From contig BCHH01000003.1 in assembly GCA_001599595.1 (NCBI GenBank), positions 1,114,194 to 1,178,193 on the forward strand: a DNA stretch of 64,000 bases. The letters run 5' to 3'. The notes below the pieces were generated by a model, which was not told where the DNA came from, did not search any database, and worked only from the letters and a program-made list of their open reading frames with translations. The position numbers and the translations under genes were made by a program. Below are positions 44,774 through 57,689 of the stretch, in pieces; the first letter of the stretch is position 1, and each line of letters opens with the position of its first letter. The stretch comes from Beverwykella pulmonaria. Lineage: Eukaryota > Ascomycota > Dothideomycetes > Pleosporales > Melanommataceae.

Positions 44774-47132
44774 GGAGGAAAATTGTCGCTGTATATTTCT
44801 ATAATCTACTTAGTCAAAAATAAGAAAATGAAACTGGCGGATAGGGAAATGTGTCGACTTCAGAACAGAGCTGAGACCAGATAATTGCGGCCCTAATCTA
44901 CCGTATTAACCATCTTAGTTTGCCCCAATTGAATAGAATATCTGATAGGCCTGGAATTGCGGCAAAGATAGGAGACAAGGACATTCTCAATCTGGGATTA
45001 TCGTGTAAAGTTATTGCACATCAGTTTGACTACACCTTCGTAGGCACTTTTCAGACCGTGCACTCATAGATAAAACGTTGGCTTGTGGAAGCAGACTCTA
45101 CGTTTCCTCGGATCTGGAAAGTGAAGACGAATAAGGAAAGCCTGTAGTCTCTGGAGAGTTTCTTAGACATTTGTCTCGCCAGTGCCACCTATGGTTCCAC
45201 TCCGTTACCTCGATGGTGATGATTTTACGATAATTCTCAGAAAATCACCAACGAGGAATTCTCTCTACCGAATCTTTACTCGTATGGAGAATTTGGAACA
45301 CGTCGTTGCTGACGCCCAGCGCGCAGAGTGGTATTTGAATTTCATCTACCAATTTCTTTCTCGGAGAGGTCAGATGGTTAAGAGTCTGAGGCCTCTGCGC
45401 TTGGTAGCAAAGCTCTGTTATAAACTGGCACATAAAATTCTATCGCAGTCAGTCCTTCCATTACTATGCACGGACAATCCTTCCACATCCAATCTTCTGT
45501 TATGAACATAACCCAGGATGACTACAAAATAGTCACAAAGGCAACCCAGGAACTACTGACGACCAGTTATACTGTCCGTAACAGTAGCGCGGCGAGCGAT
45601 CCGACTCTAGACTAGGTGGTCCGCGCCCGCGCTCAACTCTACGCACGATAACACTCCGCGACATCTGGCTGCAGCGGCGCAACAACCTTCAATCGTTCTT
45701 CGAAGTACTAACTGATATCGGCCTTAACCATCTTGATCTGAAGCTGTTCTTATTGCCGCAGCCACAGGGCTTTCCTACCTAGTCCATCTAGCAATGGTAG
45801 AGGCCTGTTCCGGATTCGGAGCTGGAATGGGGGAGTGTGCGTATGCAGCTGGGTGGAGTATGAGGATGCTGACACGTACGAGAAAGCTTGGCTCGAAAAC
45901 CTGAAAAAAACGGGATTTGGCAGCTTCTTGGGGAAGTGTGTGCCAGATGATGGGGCATACAAAGGCTTCGAGTACTTCCCCTGGGATCGGTAGGAGCAGG
46001 ATGTTTGGATAACGTATGGTACACACGGTAGGAAAGGTTTTGCTAAACGAACGATGCGTGAGCACGTTGAACTATTTGAATGTGGGGCTCTGAAGCCTTG
46101 ATTATTGTGATGTTTTGTGGAGGTTTTTTGCCAAGTTCCTGCTACCTGTGAATTTGTTGTTCCTGGTTGAGGGGAAAGTCGTCATGCCTACGGTGGGTTC
46201 CTCACGATAGATTGGGGTCAAAATGGTAATACCCAGATAGATTCTAGTAAGCACTAATAGAACCAACGTTCCTTCCTATCACTCTAAGATTGATGACAAG
46301 GCGTAACTTAAGGAAGACAGCCGCCAATCAGTGAATGTCAACACACGTGCATCCACACTAATCAAATCCAGCTCGCCCGCCCCACAATTTCCCCATACTT
46401 TCTCTCTCAACCCCAACTTCCCCAGACTGCAACTCACCGCCTAGTTCGCGAATCCACGCGTACGCAAACCTTCTCATCTGCCGGAAATGTACTAACGACG
46501 CCTCCTCAGCCTCGAAACCTCCATGACTAGACCTTTCTGTAAGTCGCGGAACCTGACACATGTACCACAGCCTGTGCGCCGAATGTGAGATGGCAGCTAA
46601 CGTCCAATGGCATAGTGTGCAGCCACCATGGCCATTGTTGCACGGCATTATCAACCCGATGGGGTGGTATAGCCGTCGAAACAGTATCTCGCGCGGGGAT
46701 TCAGGCCAATTGCATCCTCGTCCGTGGCGCATGGGTACTTGCAATTCATTATCGTCAACCCAGGTTTCTACCCCACGAATGCTTGATTCGACAACGCAAA
46801 GAGTGAGACAAGCTCGATTGGCTGGCAAATGCGGGGAGAACATCCCCACATATTAGCCTGCAGTAGCGTGCATGATCGCCATATTGGGGTGGGAAGGGCC
46901 TGGATCTAAGATGGGTGCGAATATGAAATAGCATCTGTTTTGGGCCGAAAAGCCGCCGTCGCGTCTACTTTTAAGTGGGTACATCAAGGTCGAAGATTAC
47001 CTCTTTTCGACGCTTCGTGGCAACTCTTCACGCTGCTCTTTCATTCAAGGCCAGAGGATAGCCTTCACCATCTCTTCGTGGCATCTCTCTAAGTCCTTTC
47101 ATTCAATAGTCTTCAATACCTAAGCCGAAAAC
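44774..47132. other. Gene-poor stretch with unrecognised frames
   Basis: About 2.4 kb. Frames at 45182-45505 (+) and 46358-46849 (-, 163 codons, with Cys/His-containing NNGHGGCTLCHWTLAAISH and a helical EEASLVHFRQMRRFAYAWIR) have protein-like composition but no recognised domain. Near 45830-46010 (+) a frame reads CVCSWVEYEDADTYEKAWLE and KCVPDDGAYKGFEYFPWDR before a stop, possibly the last exon of a decayed gene. The final 250 bp before 47133 is the likely transporter promoter. Confidence 0.35.
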
Positions 47133-49009
47133 ATGCCTGAAGCTTCGACCGGCACGGGGCTGCTGGAGAACTGGAAATGTCTCCTTGCCTGTACCCTAGT
47201 GTCCATGTCGCCGTTCCAATATGGCATTGACTTTGGCCTCATCGGCGGTCTGCAAGCTATGCCTGGCTTCCGTGAGCATCTCAACTTTCTACCAAGACTC
47301 TGACTGACATCCAAAAGTGAAGGTCTTTGGATACCCAGACCCAAACAATCCTGCGAACCCCATCGGCTGGAACATTTCCCCAGGACGACAGCAGTTGATA
47401 TCCTCGCTCATGACACTGGGAGCCTTCATCAGCTCCTCCAGTGCCGGTACGACTGGTCAGTCTTATTCAGAGTGTCGTGACTGACAACCGCAGGTATCCT
47501 CGCGACATATCTCGGCCGTAGGCATTGCCTCTGGATGGCATGCATTTTGTGTTGCGTTTCGAATGTTGTCATGATGGCCACCACGAACATCCACGGATTG
47601 TACGCTGGCCGCTTTCTCATTGGTATTGCAAATGGCTGGTACATGACCTTCGCGCAGCTCTACATCCAAGTACGCCATCATGTCATCCCATCTTACTCCC
47701 ACTAACAGTTCATCAGGAAAGCGCACCAGCTCGCTATCGCGGTCTCATGATCGCAGTCTTCCAATTCTGGACCTCCATCGGCGTTCTCATTGGCACCCTC
47801 GTCGACAACGCAACCCACAGCATCGACGGCAAGAACGCGTACATGATTCCGCTCGGTATCATCTACGTTGTTCCCGCATTCATGTCTATTGGCTTATTCT
47901 TCATTCCTGAATCGCCTCGCTGGCTTCTTTACAAGGAGAAGAACGAAGAAGGCCACAAGTCGCTCATGTGGATGCGTCCCGTTCCCGAGTCTGTTCCCGA
48001 AGAAATTGCCGACATCCAGGCCGCCATTTTGGCTGAGAAGGAGTTGGCGAGCAGCGCAAGCTTAATCGATATCGTCAAGAACCCGATTGATAGGCGCAGG
48101 ACGTTGTTGGCAGTTGCTGCCATTAGCACGCAGGCGGCATCGGGGGCCATGTTCATGATAGGTGAGCTTACATTCTAATTCCCTTGCCTTGAGAAGCAGC
48201 TTCTTATTCTTACAGCGTACGGAACATACTTTTTTGAAATGGCCAAGGTCGGCAATGCCTTCGAGAACTCGTGTATCCTGACCGCGGTCGGAGTCGTGGT
48301 TATCATTATCAATAGCTGCGTGATCTCCAAGATTGGTCGGCGCCGTGTGTTCCTCATGGTCGGAATGTTTATTTGCGGTGTTTCGCAATTCGTCGTCGCT
48401 GCTGTTTATCATGTCCACCCTGGCACTGTCGGCACTGGAAAGGTACGCACTCACCTCTTATACTTTGAGTATGGACTAATATCCACGCAGGTCATTGTCG
48501 CGCTCTCCGTCATCTACATCTGCGGATACAATGGCATGGTAGCAACTTACGCGTGGCTCGCCGGGGGCGAAATCCCCTCTCAACGTCTTCGCAGCTACAC
48601 GTTTGGTATCGCTGCCGCGGTGGGCTTTGCCGGAGCCTGGCTCGCAACCTTCACGGCGCCATACTTCATCAATCCGGATGCTCTGAACTGGGGACCCGAA
48701 TACGGTATGTATCCACTATCCTCCCCCTCACCTCCCACCATTGTGCTGATTCATCTCTTAGGTTGGATATGGGGCCCTTCATGCATGCTAACCGTAGTAT
48801 GGATCTACCTCTACCTGCCGGAGATTAAGAACCGCACGCTCGAGGAAATCGACGAGATGTTCGAGGCCAAGCTTCCGGCGCGCAAGTTCAGAAAATACGT
48901 GTGCACTGGACGACATATTACGGATGAGAAGCTCGCGAGGAAGAGTACCGAGGAGCAGGTTTGGACGAATGAGAAGGCGGTTGCTGAAGCTACTGTGTAT
49001 ATTGAGTAG
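47133..49009 (+). CDS. MFS sugar-porter family transporter
   Basis: Seven exons: 47133-47271, 47318-47446, 47494-47669, 47717-48161, 48216-48442, 48491-48704 and 48762-49009. Introns are 46-57 bp with consistent phases, giving 525 aa. The motifs are those of the sugar porter family: the first span region MSPFQYGIDFGLIGGLQAMP, YLGRRHCLW (motif A-like), AGRFLIGIANGWY, ESAPARYRGLMIAVFQ and IPESPRWLLYKEK. In the second half, SKIGRRRVFLMVG is followed by the last spans. About twelve membrane segments are expected. The closest general type is the fungal maltose/alpha-glucoside or general hexose symporter group; the substrate cannot be fixed. The C-terminal tail is hydrophilic and cytosolic. It converges on the FAD monooxygenase 0.5 kb away. 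Confidence 0.92.
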
Positions 49010-49529
49010 TCGGTGTTGGAAGGAGAATATGAGAAAAGGGCGGGCAGAAGGGTGATAAAGAATGAAAACGATAGGAGAGGACGTTGCAAGGTTGCAGATA
49101 CCGTATACGAGCGCTTGAATGATAAATTAAACGCTTGTACTACATGCTAGCACCTCTGGAGGGAATAGCAGCCGTATATCTTAGAGGATCTGCATGAGGT
49201 TGTGAAGGTCTGCTGGCAGATACAGCAGGGTTTAGTTGGGGAAACCTGATCCTTTCGCGCTTTGTCTTGATCACTGATAATTGCCTTGGACGTAGTAACA
49301 TAGCGTATTGTGTTTGTCTGTGATGCGAAGTTAGTAGTGGTGCAGTACTCCGGTATTCCCAAGTCTAGGATGGCAGCTCTGCACACCCCACGCCAAATCT
49401 CCGAAGCACGTTCCCGAACCGTCAATCCGGGCTTCGTATCCTTCTGTAACACAAGTACGCAAGTTTAAGACTTTGGCGAATGAAAATGCAGTGTATATCT
49501 CAAACCACACATAGTCTAAGCATTTCCCC
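49010..49529. other. Convergent intergenic region
   Basis: About 0.5 kb containing the 3' ends of the transporter (+) and the FAD monooxygenase (-). Nothing else supported. Confidence 0.5.
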
Positions 49530-50985
49530 TCACGCTTTCGAAAGTCTCGCAATGACCTCCTCCCCGACCTCCTCGGTATACTTCTCTGCATCGAACCCGA
49601 AAATCCAGTCCTCACGCGGTAACTGGATACTCTCTGGATTAGTCTTTACCTTCTCCCAGTCTGTCTTGTGCCACATATCCCTCGTCGTCTCGCCCGTCTT
49701 CTGCACCCTCTTCACGCGGTCGTAGCGAATCTCCTGGTACGCTCTCAACGCACCCTTGATATTGCCCTTCCCAGCCTGCCTTAGCGTGACGGCGAGCGTG
49801 ACGCCATCTTCTAGTGCCTGTGTTGCGCCCTGCGCGCTCGTCGGTAGGAAAGGATGCGCGGCGTCACCTAGCAAGCAGATGCGGCCGTGGCCTGGTGCGG
49901 AGCCGTAGCCAGACACCCAGTTCGGCAGCGGGTCCCGATACACGAGTTTCCAGTCTACAAGAACGTCTTCGGGAGTCTTGCTGACGATTTTGGTGCAAAG
50001 CGGGTCCCAGCCTTCGAGGACTTTGTACACGTCTTTGAGATAACCAGGGAAGGACCAGGATTCGTCGATGTCGGCGTCGTCGCGGTGGGTCAGGACCCAG
50101 CAGCAGTCGGACCCGCCTTTGAGTGTGCTGAAGAGGAAGTGGACATCGGGACCTTGAAAGAGATATGTAAGTATAAGAAGAGAGGGGAGAGTGTTAGGGC
50201 AGTATACCTATCCAGCCATTGAATGTATCCCCGTTCTCGCAGAACTGCCTGGTCTCTGGGTCGGCGATCATATCCTTGTTACTGAACCATGCTCTGAACA
50301 CGGCATAGCCAGAAGACTTGGGCTTATCCTCATATCCTAGGACTAGTGTCCGTGCCTTGCTTCGCACGCCGTCGCTACCGATGACAACATCACCCTCGAT
50401 TTTCGTCCCATCTTCGAGCACAATGCCCGCACCATCCTCCGTCTCAAAGTAGTTCTCTACGCGATGTCCCAGATTTATCTTGACGCCCAACTCCTCTGCA
50501 TATCTGAAGACAATCTCGTGCAGCTCGCCTCTGTGACCGTTGAACACGGGGCTCGTGGGATCCTTCACCGGCGTCTTCTGATTGATGACGATCTCGCCCG
50601 TGTCGTATTTGTGGATGTTGAAGCCATATGAGGAGAGATCAATGGATAGTGCACGCATTTTCTTCGCGATCTCGCCATCCGCCCATCGGTAGAAGATGCG
50701 CCCCGCGTTAGGTCCGAAGGATATGATGTCGCCGAGGATCTTGAGCGTGGGGAACGATTCGTAGATGACGGGCGAGTGACCTTGGCGAATGCATTCAATG
50801 GCTGCTGTGAGTCCCCCAAAGCCTGAACATGACAATTAATTGGCAAGTTGGGACGATAGGCTGAAGAGGACCATACCTGCGCCGACAATAATGACCTTGA
50901 TGCCCGTCTTCGGCTTCGCCTCTGGTGTTGCTGAGACTGCCATCTTGGGGAGCTTGGACTCGTCGATTCTGGCACGGAGTGGCAT
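49530..50985 (-). CDS. FAD-dependent monooxygenase, aromatic hydroxylase-like
   Basis: Three exons: 50985-50877, 50822-50208 and 50152-49530, with introns of 54 and 55 bp, both phase 1, give 448 aa. The FAD-binding motif KVIIVGAG-FGGLTAAIE spans the first splice, confirming it. The DG motif is DVVIGSDGVRSKART, and the third motif is RICLLGDAAHPFLPTSAQGA with the following ALEDG. This is the standard layout of class A flavoprotein monooxygenases such as salicylate 1-monooxygenase or 6-hydroxynicotinate-type enzymes. It is intact and probably cytosolic. It is divergent from an SDR gene and convergent with an MFS transporter; together they could take up and oxidise a small aromatic or alicyclic compound, which is an inference. 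Confidence 0.92.
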
Positions 50986-51756
50986 TCAAGAATACTCAAT
51001 TGGAACTGGTCGACTCTAAGTGCTCCAGAGGGTTGAAGTATTGGTTCGTGGAAAGAAGTTCAAAGTCAGCCCTGAGGAAAGATATCCAGGTCCAAATGTC
51101 CCGGCCCTGCGTAGTGGGGCTCGGTATCCCAGGATGTCTTGCCTCCTTCAACCTAGTATGTCGCCTGAGCCTGGCCTGAGAATGCGATGCTATCTTCTAG
51201 GCTAGGTGGCATGCCTCCGATACCTGGATTCACGTCGCACAAATGCCGTTCTGGAACTATGCTTGACGGCGTGCACACGGTGGTGCACGTGCAGTTCGAC
51301 AGCCCGAAACGTGCGCGGGGGAGGGGTGGATGTACATCTGCCGAATAGATTGCTGGAGGTGTGATGGGGTGCTGAGTGGGTGAGAGTTGGGGTAAGGATA
51401 TGCCCCACATCTCCGCAAAGTCGTCCCGCAAGTGCGCTAGGCTTGTTTCGGACGCGCTGGTCAACGTCCACCCGTGAATGGTGCCTCGGCTTCAACAACG
51501 CGAAGAGCTTCAGATGCTCAGATGGCTCGAAAAGGAAGTCTGCAGTCCGAATGACCCAGGGAAAAGACTGCAGGGAATGAAGACGGGTACGAGAGCTTGA
51601 ACCCTGGGAGCTCCAACCCGGATTCTGGATACGGAGCCTGTTTGGAGAAGAGGTTGAATCAATGGCACGAGATTGAAGGATGACAGACACGTGGGGCATG
51701 GCCTTATATCCACTCTGGACGTGTAAAACCCCAAAGTCTCAAAGTACCTTTGCACC
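50986..51756. promoter_or_regulatory. Divergent promoter between FMO and SDR genes
   Basis: About 0.77 kb between start codons. No credible ORF; overlapping frames at 51153-51699 (-) are unrecognised. No specific binding site was identified. Confidence 0.4.
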
Positions 51757-52878
51757 ATGACGTTGACGCATCCCGAGTGGACCCAGGAGACCGGAGGATT
51801 GGAAGTCGCCAAAGCATTCGCAGACCAGATCCACGGGAAGAATGTCCTAATTACTGGCGTCTCTCCTGAAAGCATAGGGTCTTCGATCGCTTTATCCATC
51901 GCCTCCCAATCGCCCGCTCTACTTATCCTTGCCTCACGTACGCAGTCGAAGCTAGATGACGTTGTCAAGCGCATCAAAGATGTGTATCCCGACGTGGACG
52001 TCAGAACAGTCCTCCTGGACCTGATGTCCCAAGAAGCCGTTAATCAGGCCGCCACCTCAGTTGCCAAAATCACAGACAAACTTGATATTATAATCAACAA
52101 CGCCGGCATTATGACACCAACACGACAATCAACCAAAGAAGGGATCGAAGCGCAATTTGGCAGCAACCACATCGGACATGTAAATTGCTATCTCAGTGTT
52201 TGATTATGAATTTGAAAAGAAGCGCTAATAATAAATAGTTCCTCCTCACCAATCTCCTCTTGCCTTCACTCCTCCAATCTTCAAAGTCCAAACCGCCTGG
52301 GGCCACACGTGTGGTCAACCTAACGAGTCTGGGGCACAGACTCAGTCCCGTCCGATTCCACGACTACAACTTCGAAGGCAAGCCGATCCCGGACGAAGAG
52401 AGGTTCCCTGGACAACTCCCGCCCATGTTCCAAGCTACGACAGAAGATGGATACAACGGGTATATAGCGTATGGGCAGGCGAAGACAGCGAACATCCTGT
52501 ACTCAATATCTCTGACTGAGAAATTAAAGGGGAAAGGGATTGTAAGTTATGCTGTGCATCCGGGCTGTAAGTTCTTCTCGTGATACTCTGTTATTGGTGT
52601 ATTGACGTGGGACAGCAATATGGACCGGCCTCTCTCGTGATCTGGATGCCGATGGCGAAGCTGCTATTCGCAAAACGAGTCCCTTTTGGAAGAACCATGA
52701 TCAGGGAGCTGCGACGATTCTGGTCGCCGCTTTCGACCCAGCTTTAAATGAGCCAAAAGGAGTCTTACTGCATGATTGCCAATTGTTCGATGCAGCGCCG
52801 TATGCCACAGATCCGAAGATAGCCGAAAGCTTATGGGAGCTAAGTGAGAAGCTTGTGAAGCGGGACTTCAAGTTATGA
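51757..52878 (+). CDS. Short-chain dehydrogenase/reductase, retinol dehydrogenase-like
   Basis: Three exons: 51757-52179, 52239-52566 and 52616-52878, with introns of 59 and 49 bp (phases 0 and 1), give 337 aa. The cofactor motif is NVLITGVSPESIGSSIAL. This is a variant in which Ser-Pro-Glu-Ser replaces the usual glycine spacing, common in fungal WW-oxidoreductase/retinol dehydrogenase-like members. It is followed by IIINNAGIM, the catalytic Ser region RVVNLTSLGHRLS and the active-site Tyr-x-x-x-Lys in YIAYGQAKTANIL. All catalytic residues are present. After splicing the protein continues HPGSIWTGLSRDL and ends ...KRDFKL. Probably NADP-dependent; the substrate is unknown. Divergent from the FAD monooxygenase. 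Confidence 0.92.
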
Positions 52879-53444
52879 AAGTGGAAGAATGGACTAGCAA
52901 GTTGAGACTGGCAGAGAAGGCTATGACCGAGAAATAGACCAAGAAATGACATCGGAGTTGTACAAGAAAGACGTAATAGTCATTATATTCATGCCCGTGC
53001 TGTCAGCACCATCCCCTGTTATTCTCCTGGAAGGTGAAAACATGCAGTAGTCACACAGTAGGCATACAAATGAGTGTTCGTATTGAAGCCGTACAGGTGA
53101 AGAAGGTTTGAGAAAATTACCTGATATTCTCAGGGTGCTTGGCAACCGAGCGTGGTGGTGAGTTCATTCCAGCTAAACTGCATAAACAAACAGAATACGT
53201 AACGGCCCTCAGAACATGGCTCATACATTATACACACCTATACTGCACATTATCTAGCCTACGAATTACACTTTCGTATCTAGGAAGAAAAATACAAATA
53301 GGTAAATTCCGCAGAACACAACGCCAACAAATGCCTTTTTCTTATGTGAAGGAGGAACATACGAATCTAATCATGACCTCCATCAGTACATTACATCAAC
53401 TCCGATCCAACTCCGGCTTTTTTTTGGCCAAGAATAAACGGACT
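52879..53444. other. Convergent intergenic region
   Basis: About 0.57 kb between the SDR (+) and PFA3 (-) stop codons; only short unsupported frames. Confidence 0.5.
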
Positions 53445-55311
53445 TCAGCTTTCCTGCCCCCAGTCATCCCACTCCTGTGCCTTCTTCTTACTCGCAGCAG
53501 CTTTCGTCCCCTTTGGCGGGGCATGCAGAAAGTCAGCTGGGATGTCATTCCAATTCGTGGTTGCTTTTGGAGGTAGTGGCTTCGCTTGCTGTGCTCTCCT
53601 CTGATCAGCCCGTCCCTCGTCACTCGAGACTTCGTAGTCGTCGCCATCTTCATCCTCAGATACGTAATTGTACTGGTCGAATTTCCGGCGGTCGATGGGC
53701 TGCAGCTGCATGTCACCATCCGCATACATGCCGCTCTCGCGTCCGAGGATCTGGTCGGCTTTGTTGGGACTCCGGCGACCTTCTAGAGGGATCGAGCTAT
53801 TACCATTGGTAGCCGTGAGGTAGCGCGCTTCTTCACCGTGACGACGTGGGGGCTGCCACTCGGGTCGACGCGGTAGTCTAGGCGTAGGGGGCGAGTGTCG
53901 GTTCATTTGCCAGCCATCAGGCACTCTTCCCGTCCGCCTGAACTCTGCTTCAGTCGGTGAGTCGACGCCCCATCCCGCAGCCCTCTCGCGCTCTTTTTGC
54001 AGCCGCTCCTCGTTCTCTCGTTCTCTCTTGATGCGGTCCCGCGCGGCGACCCACTTGGGGCTTGCTTCCCAGGACCATCCGTCACCGGTGGTAGTGCAAA
54101 TGGGGATAAGCCACAGCAGTGGAGAAGATCCGAACACGTGTAAGAAGTTATTCATCCAGCCCAAGTCGAAGGCATTGGGGAGGAGCTCGTTATCTCGCTC
54201 ATCGAGGTAGTTTTCATACCGGTCGTAGTTTTGCTGCCGTTCGCGTTGTTCATACGAGGGGTAGCCTGGGGCAGAATAGCCGTTGCTCACGGGCCGCACA
54301 GGGGAGCGGGAGACGGAGCGGGAAGGTGATGATTCGCCCTCCTCTGGTCTAGTAACGCCGGGGAGCACATTGGCATGGATTTCGCGAAGCTGATCGCTAA
54401 TGCTGAGTCGCCCATTTGCCTGAGCTTCGATATAGTTGCGGTCGTTGAGATGGCTCTTCATGGACGCTCGGAGCGGCGACAAGTACCGTGTCTTCTCCAG
54501 GCTCTCAATCGTCGTCTGACCGTGGACGGTCAGCCACAAATGCCATCCGGTGAAGCCAGAGATGACCAGCCCAATTATTCCGGAGAGAACGGCTAGCAGG
54601 ACGTAGTTTACGGGCATGAAGGATTCGGTATATTGCTTCTCGTTCAGAATCTCGCTCCACACCCAGGAAGCTGACGTTGCGAAGCAGGTCCAGCAGAAGA
54701 GGACTAGATACACCAGGAAAAGCACGAAAGCCTTGTAGTTGCGCAGACCAACGCAGGTGGCTAGCCAGGGGCAGTGGTGGTCCATTTTCAAGACGCAGCG
54801 CTTGCAGGTCGAGCAGTGATGGGCGCGGTCCGGCTTCTGCGTCTGGCATTTCTTGCAGAATCGAATCCCGCCGTCCGATGCCTTGACGGTAAAGGACGTG
54901 TACTGCATTCCGCCGCCCTCCTGGGTTGGGAGGTGGCTGTATCCATTATTCGTGCTGTTGCGGAGGTTGAGCGGCGAGCCCGGATCGGTGAAGACGGCGG
55001 CCGTGTAGCTCCAGTTGAGCATGAGATAGAAGAAGATGCCGGCGGCGGAGGAGAGCTTTCCTAGGCAAAATCAGCACGCGATGACCGTCACATATCATCC
55101 AGTTATGCCCACCTGTCCATGCGCTCTTGGTCGGGGCAAAGCCTATGCCCGCCTCCACCCACACGGCCCACGAAGTGAGGCCGTACACAAAGACTAACGG
55201 AAAGTATGTGATTATGCTGCAACAGTATCGCTCGACCTTCCGGGCCCAGCCCCGGCGGCGCATGGTTCTCGAGGGGGATGAGGGCGGGGAGGGCGACCCT
55301 AACGTTGCCAT
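53445..55311 (-). CDS. PFA3: DHHC palmitoyltransferase, Pfa3-like
   Basis: Exons 55311-55113 and 55060-53445, with a 52-bp phase-1 intron, give 604 aa. Two N-terminal spans (ITYFPLVFVYGLTSWAVW and SSAAGIFFYLMLNWSYTAA) precede the DHHC cysteine-rich domain: FCKKCQTQKPDRAHHCSTC and KRCVLKMDHHCPWLATCVGL, with the acyl-accepting Cys in DHHC. Two further spans follow (VLFLVYLVLFCWTCFATSA and LLAVLSGIIGLVISGFTGW), then the TTIE motif (HGQTTIESLEKTR). The CRD and DPG (TDPGSPLN) motifs match Pfa3, which palmitoylates Vac8 at the vacuole in yeast. The C-terminal 250 residues form a long, charged, Arg/Pro/Gln-rich tail, common in filamentous fungi and longer than in yeast. Confidence 0.9.
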
Positions 55312-56274
55312 TTTTGGCGGCGCGTAGAGATGCCAGGCATGTGATGAAGCAAACAGGCAAACGAGACTTTTACAGGGCAGATCAGGTGTGACGTCGGTCC
55401 ATTTGTGAGGTGTGAATGGGCGAAGGGGCACAATCGGGGATGAGATGGTGGTTGTTGCAGGGGCGGTTTCAGATCCTCTAGCGGCGCACGAAGCCAGATG
55501 ATACTGGGGTGGACGATGGAGGAAGAATAGACGGGCAGAGGTGCACAAAAGAGCGGATAGCGTAGCACGTAGTCTAACGAGGCGCGGCGAGATGAGGATG
55601 CTGAGGTGCTGAGGATGCCGTCGCTCTGAAACCATTGCGCTGCTCAGCCCGGCGTTGGTGGTCGCCACGTGACCAGCCACAAGGGACGACGTCCAACATC
55701 GTTCAAATCTGATCGCTGTAGGAATGCTTATCTCGTTTTAAACACCAGGCGCGGGTGCCTTAATCCCGCGTGCTTCTTTTTCGAAGCCTGTCAGCCCCGC
55801 TGCGTAGCTTGCGTTTCATGTTCCTCACTATCTCGCCTCGCATCGGCTACGAAATATTCCTCCGCTTGCCAGCTGTCCCAAATCACTCATCCATCTGATG
55901 GCAGCGTGCAGCCTCTCGCCTGCGGGTCGCCAACGCGTGTGTCGTCGTCTCTGCAGCTCCAATCGAGCCCCGCCAGGCCCGCTCCTACGCGGCCATCCGG
56001 TCGTAATTAATTGGGCATGATGCCGCAGTCTGACCCCTGCTGCAACCGCCACTACCGTTCTGTAACATGCTTGCCCGAGATGCTCGCGAGGCCAGGTTGT
56101 TGATTGATGTGCTCTCGGGACTTAAGTATATGTAAGTGACGCCAGGCCACTGTTTCTGTCGCCCGCCTGCCCGACAGCTTCACTCGTCCTTGTCGTTTGC
56201 TACCACTCTCGCTCTCGCTGTGGCCCTTCCTCTCCACCCCACGCACGGCCATGACCTAACCACACATACACACA

Positions 56275-56319
<45 letters not shown>

Positions 56320-56351
56320 CGTTTTGTTTGTGTCTCTGTCTCTTCGCAACC
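55312..56351. promoter_or_regulatory. Divergent upstream region of PFA3 and the GT25-like gene
   Basis: About 1 kb between the two start codons. It ends in a CA-rich then CT-rich microsatellite just before the glycosyltransferase ATG. Unsupported frames occur on the minus strand upstream of the chosen PFA3 start (55312-55680); they have low-complexity composition and no domain. Confidence 0.45.
56281..56314. repeat. (CT)17 microsatellite in the leader of the GT25-like gene
   Basis: Seventeen uninterrupted CT units, preceded by a CA-rich run, end 37 bp before the start codon at 56352. Pyrimidine-rich tracts are frequent in fungal promoters near transcription starts. Confidence 0.9.
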
Positions 56352-57689
56352 ATGCTCGCACCCCGGAAAAGGCCACTGCCGCTGCTGGCAGCCCTCACGT
56401 TCTTTGTCGTCTTTCTCTTCTACCACCGCGACGCCGACCGCATCTATTTGCAATGGTCGTCGACGGCCGACTCTCTTCCCTACACGCTCCCTGCAAACAA
56501 GACACTGGGCTTCGGCGCCGTAATCGCCGTCTCTGCGCCCGAATCCCCGCGACTGCACTCTCTTCTACAGGCCGCCGCCGTCACCGACATCCACCTCACC
56601 ATCCCCCAGCAGCCCGACTGGACCGAGGGCGACGTGCGCCGCTTTCGCAACGGACAGGAGAAGGGGGTGCAGAAGGGATCCATCTTGGCCTGGATGGGGC
56701 ACCGCCACGCTCTGCAATGGTATGTGCCATGCGTTGGGCCTGACGTTCATTACCGGCCTGCTGACGTGTGATTGGCCAGGTTCCTCGACTCCGGACTTGA
56801 AACAGCCCTCATTCTCGAAGACGATGTCGACTGGGACATCCGCCTACGCAGCGTTCAGATCCCGCTCGCCGCAAGTGCTGCACGCACGTTGCTCCCCCCA
56901 GCTACTCGTTTCTCCCGCTTCAGGAGACCAGGCACCAAGCATTTCCAGTACTGGGGCAACCCCGAATCCTGGGATCTACTCTATCTAGGCCACTGCGGCG
57001 ACTATTTCAACGAGGTCACCTATGAGGGACTCGTGCCTACGGAGAAACCCTTCAACCTAACAGATCTCCCGCATATCGTGTATGCGGATCCCAGCCTCCC
57101 GGACCGTGAGGACCTGCACCCATTCACACAGAGTCTGTTCGAAGCGCTCAAAATCCCCGCACACGCTCGCGCATTCCACCGCTCCAAATTCCCTCTCTGC
57201 TCCTTTGGTTACGCCGTGACACGCCCTGCCGCCGAGCGGCTTCTCTCCGATCTCGCACCCCCAAAGCTCAGCCCCAAAGGCGCCCGAGCCTTCGACGTCG
57301 CCCTCCTGCACGCCTGCTCCAAAGGCTCCAAAACGCCATCCCCCACGCCGCAGAAGAACCCGAAACCGCATCCTGATCCTAGGCTGCGACACAAGTACGC
57401 TAGCCCCGGCCTGCGCTGTTGGACTGTCAATTCCGAGCTCTTCCACCACATGCCGGGCGCCAGCCAGATTGCACAGATCGGAGAGGGAATGGGCGAGCAG
57501 CATGGAATTCCGCCTGTCGACTTGGCGGGACAGACGCAAGTCGCGATGCGCAATGAGACGACGAACATCGGATGCGGGTTCTGGAATGGCGCATTCAGCT
57601 TCGACGACGACGATATAGAGCGCCTTGAGTTTCTGCAAGACGAGGTGGGGCGGCAAGGAAAGTGCTTGAAGGACGGACGGGTCGCGTAA
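56352..57689 (+). CDS. Glycosyltransferase family 25-like, type II membrane protein
   Basis: Exons 56352-56719 and 56780-57689, with a 60-bp phase-2 intron, give 425 aa. A single N-terminal anchor (LPLLAALTFFVVFLFY) after a short basic tail predicts a Golgi-type type II membrane protein. The catalytic part shows GFGAVIAVSAPESPRLHSLL, KGSILAWMGHRHALQWFLDS (the W is completed across the splice) and the acidic motif ALILEDDVDWDIRLR, typical of the GT25 (LPS glycosyltransferase) fold where EDD binds metal-nucleotide sugar. Later blocks include YLGHCGDYFNEVTYEG, SFGYAVTRPAAERLL and FDVALLHACSKG. Fungal members are uncharacterised; transfer of galactose or a related sugar to protein or glycan in the Golgi is the likely role. 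Confidence 0.85.
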
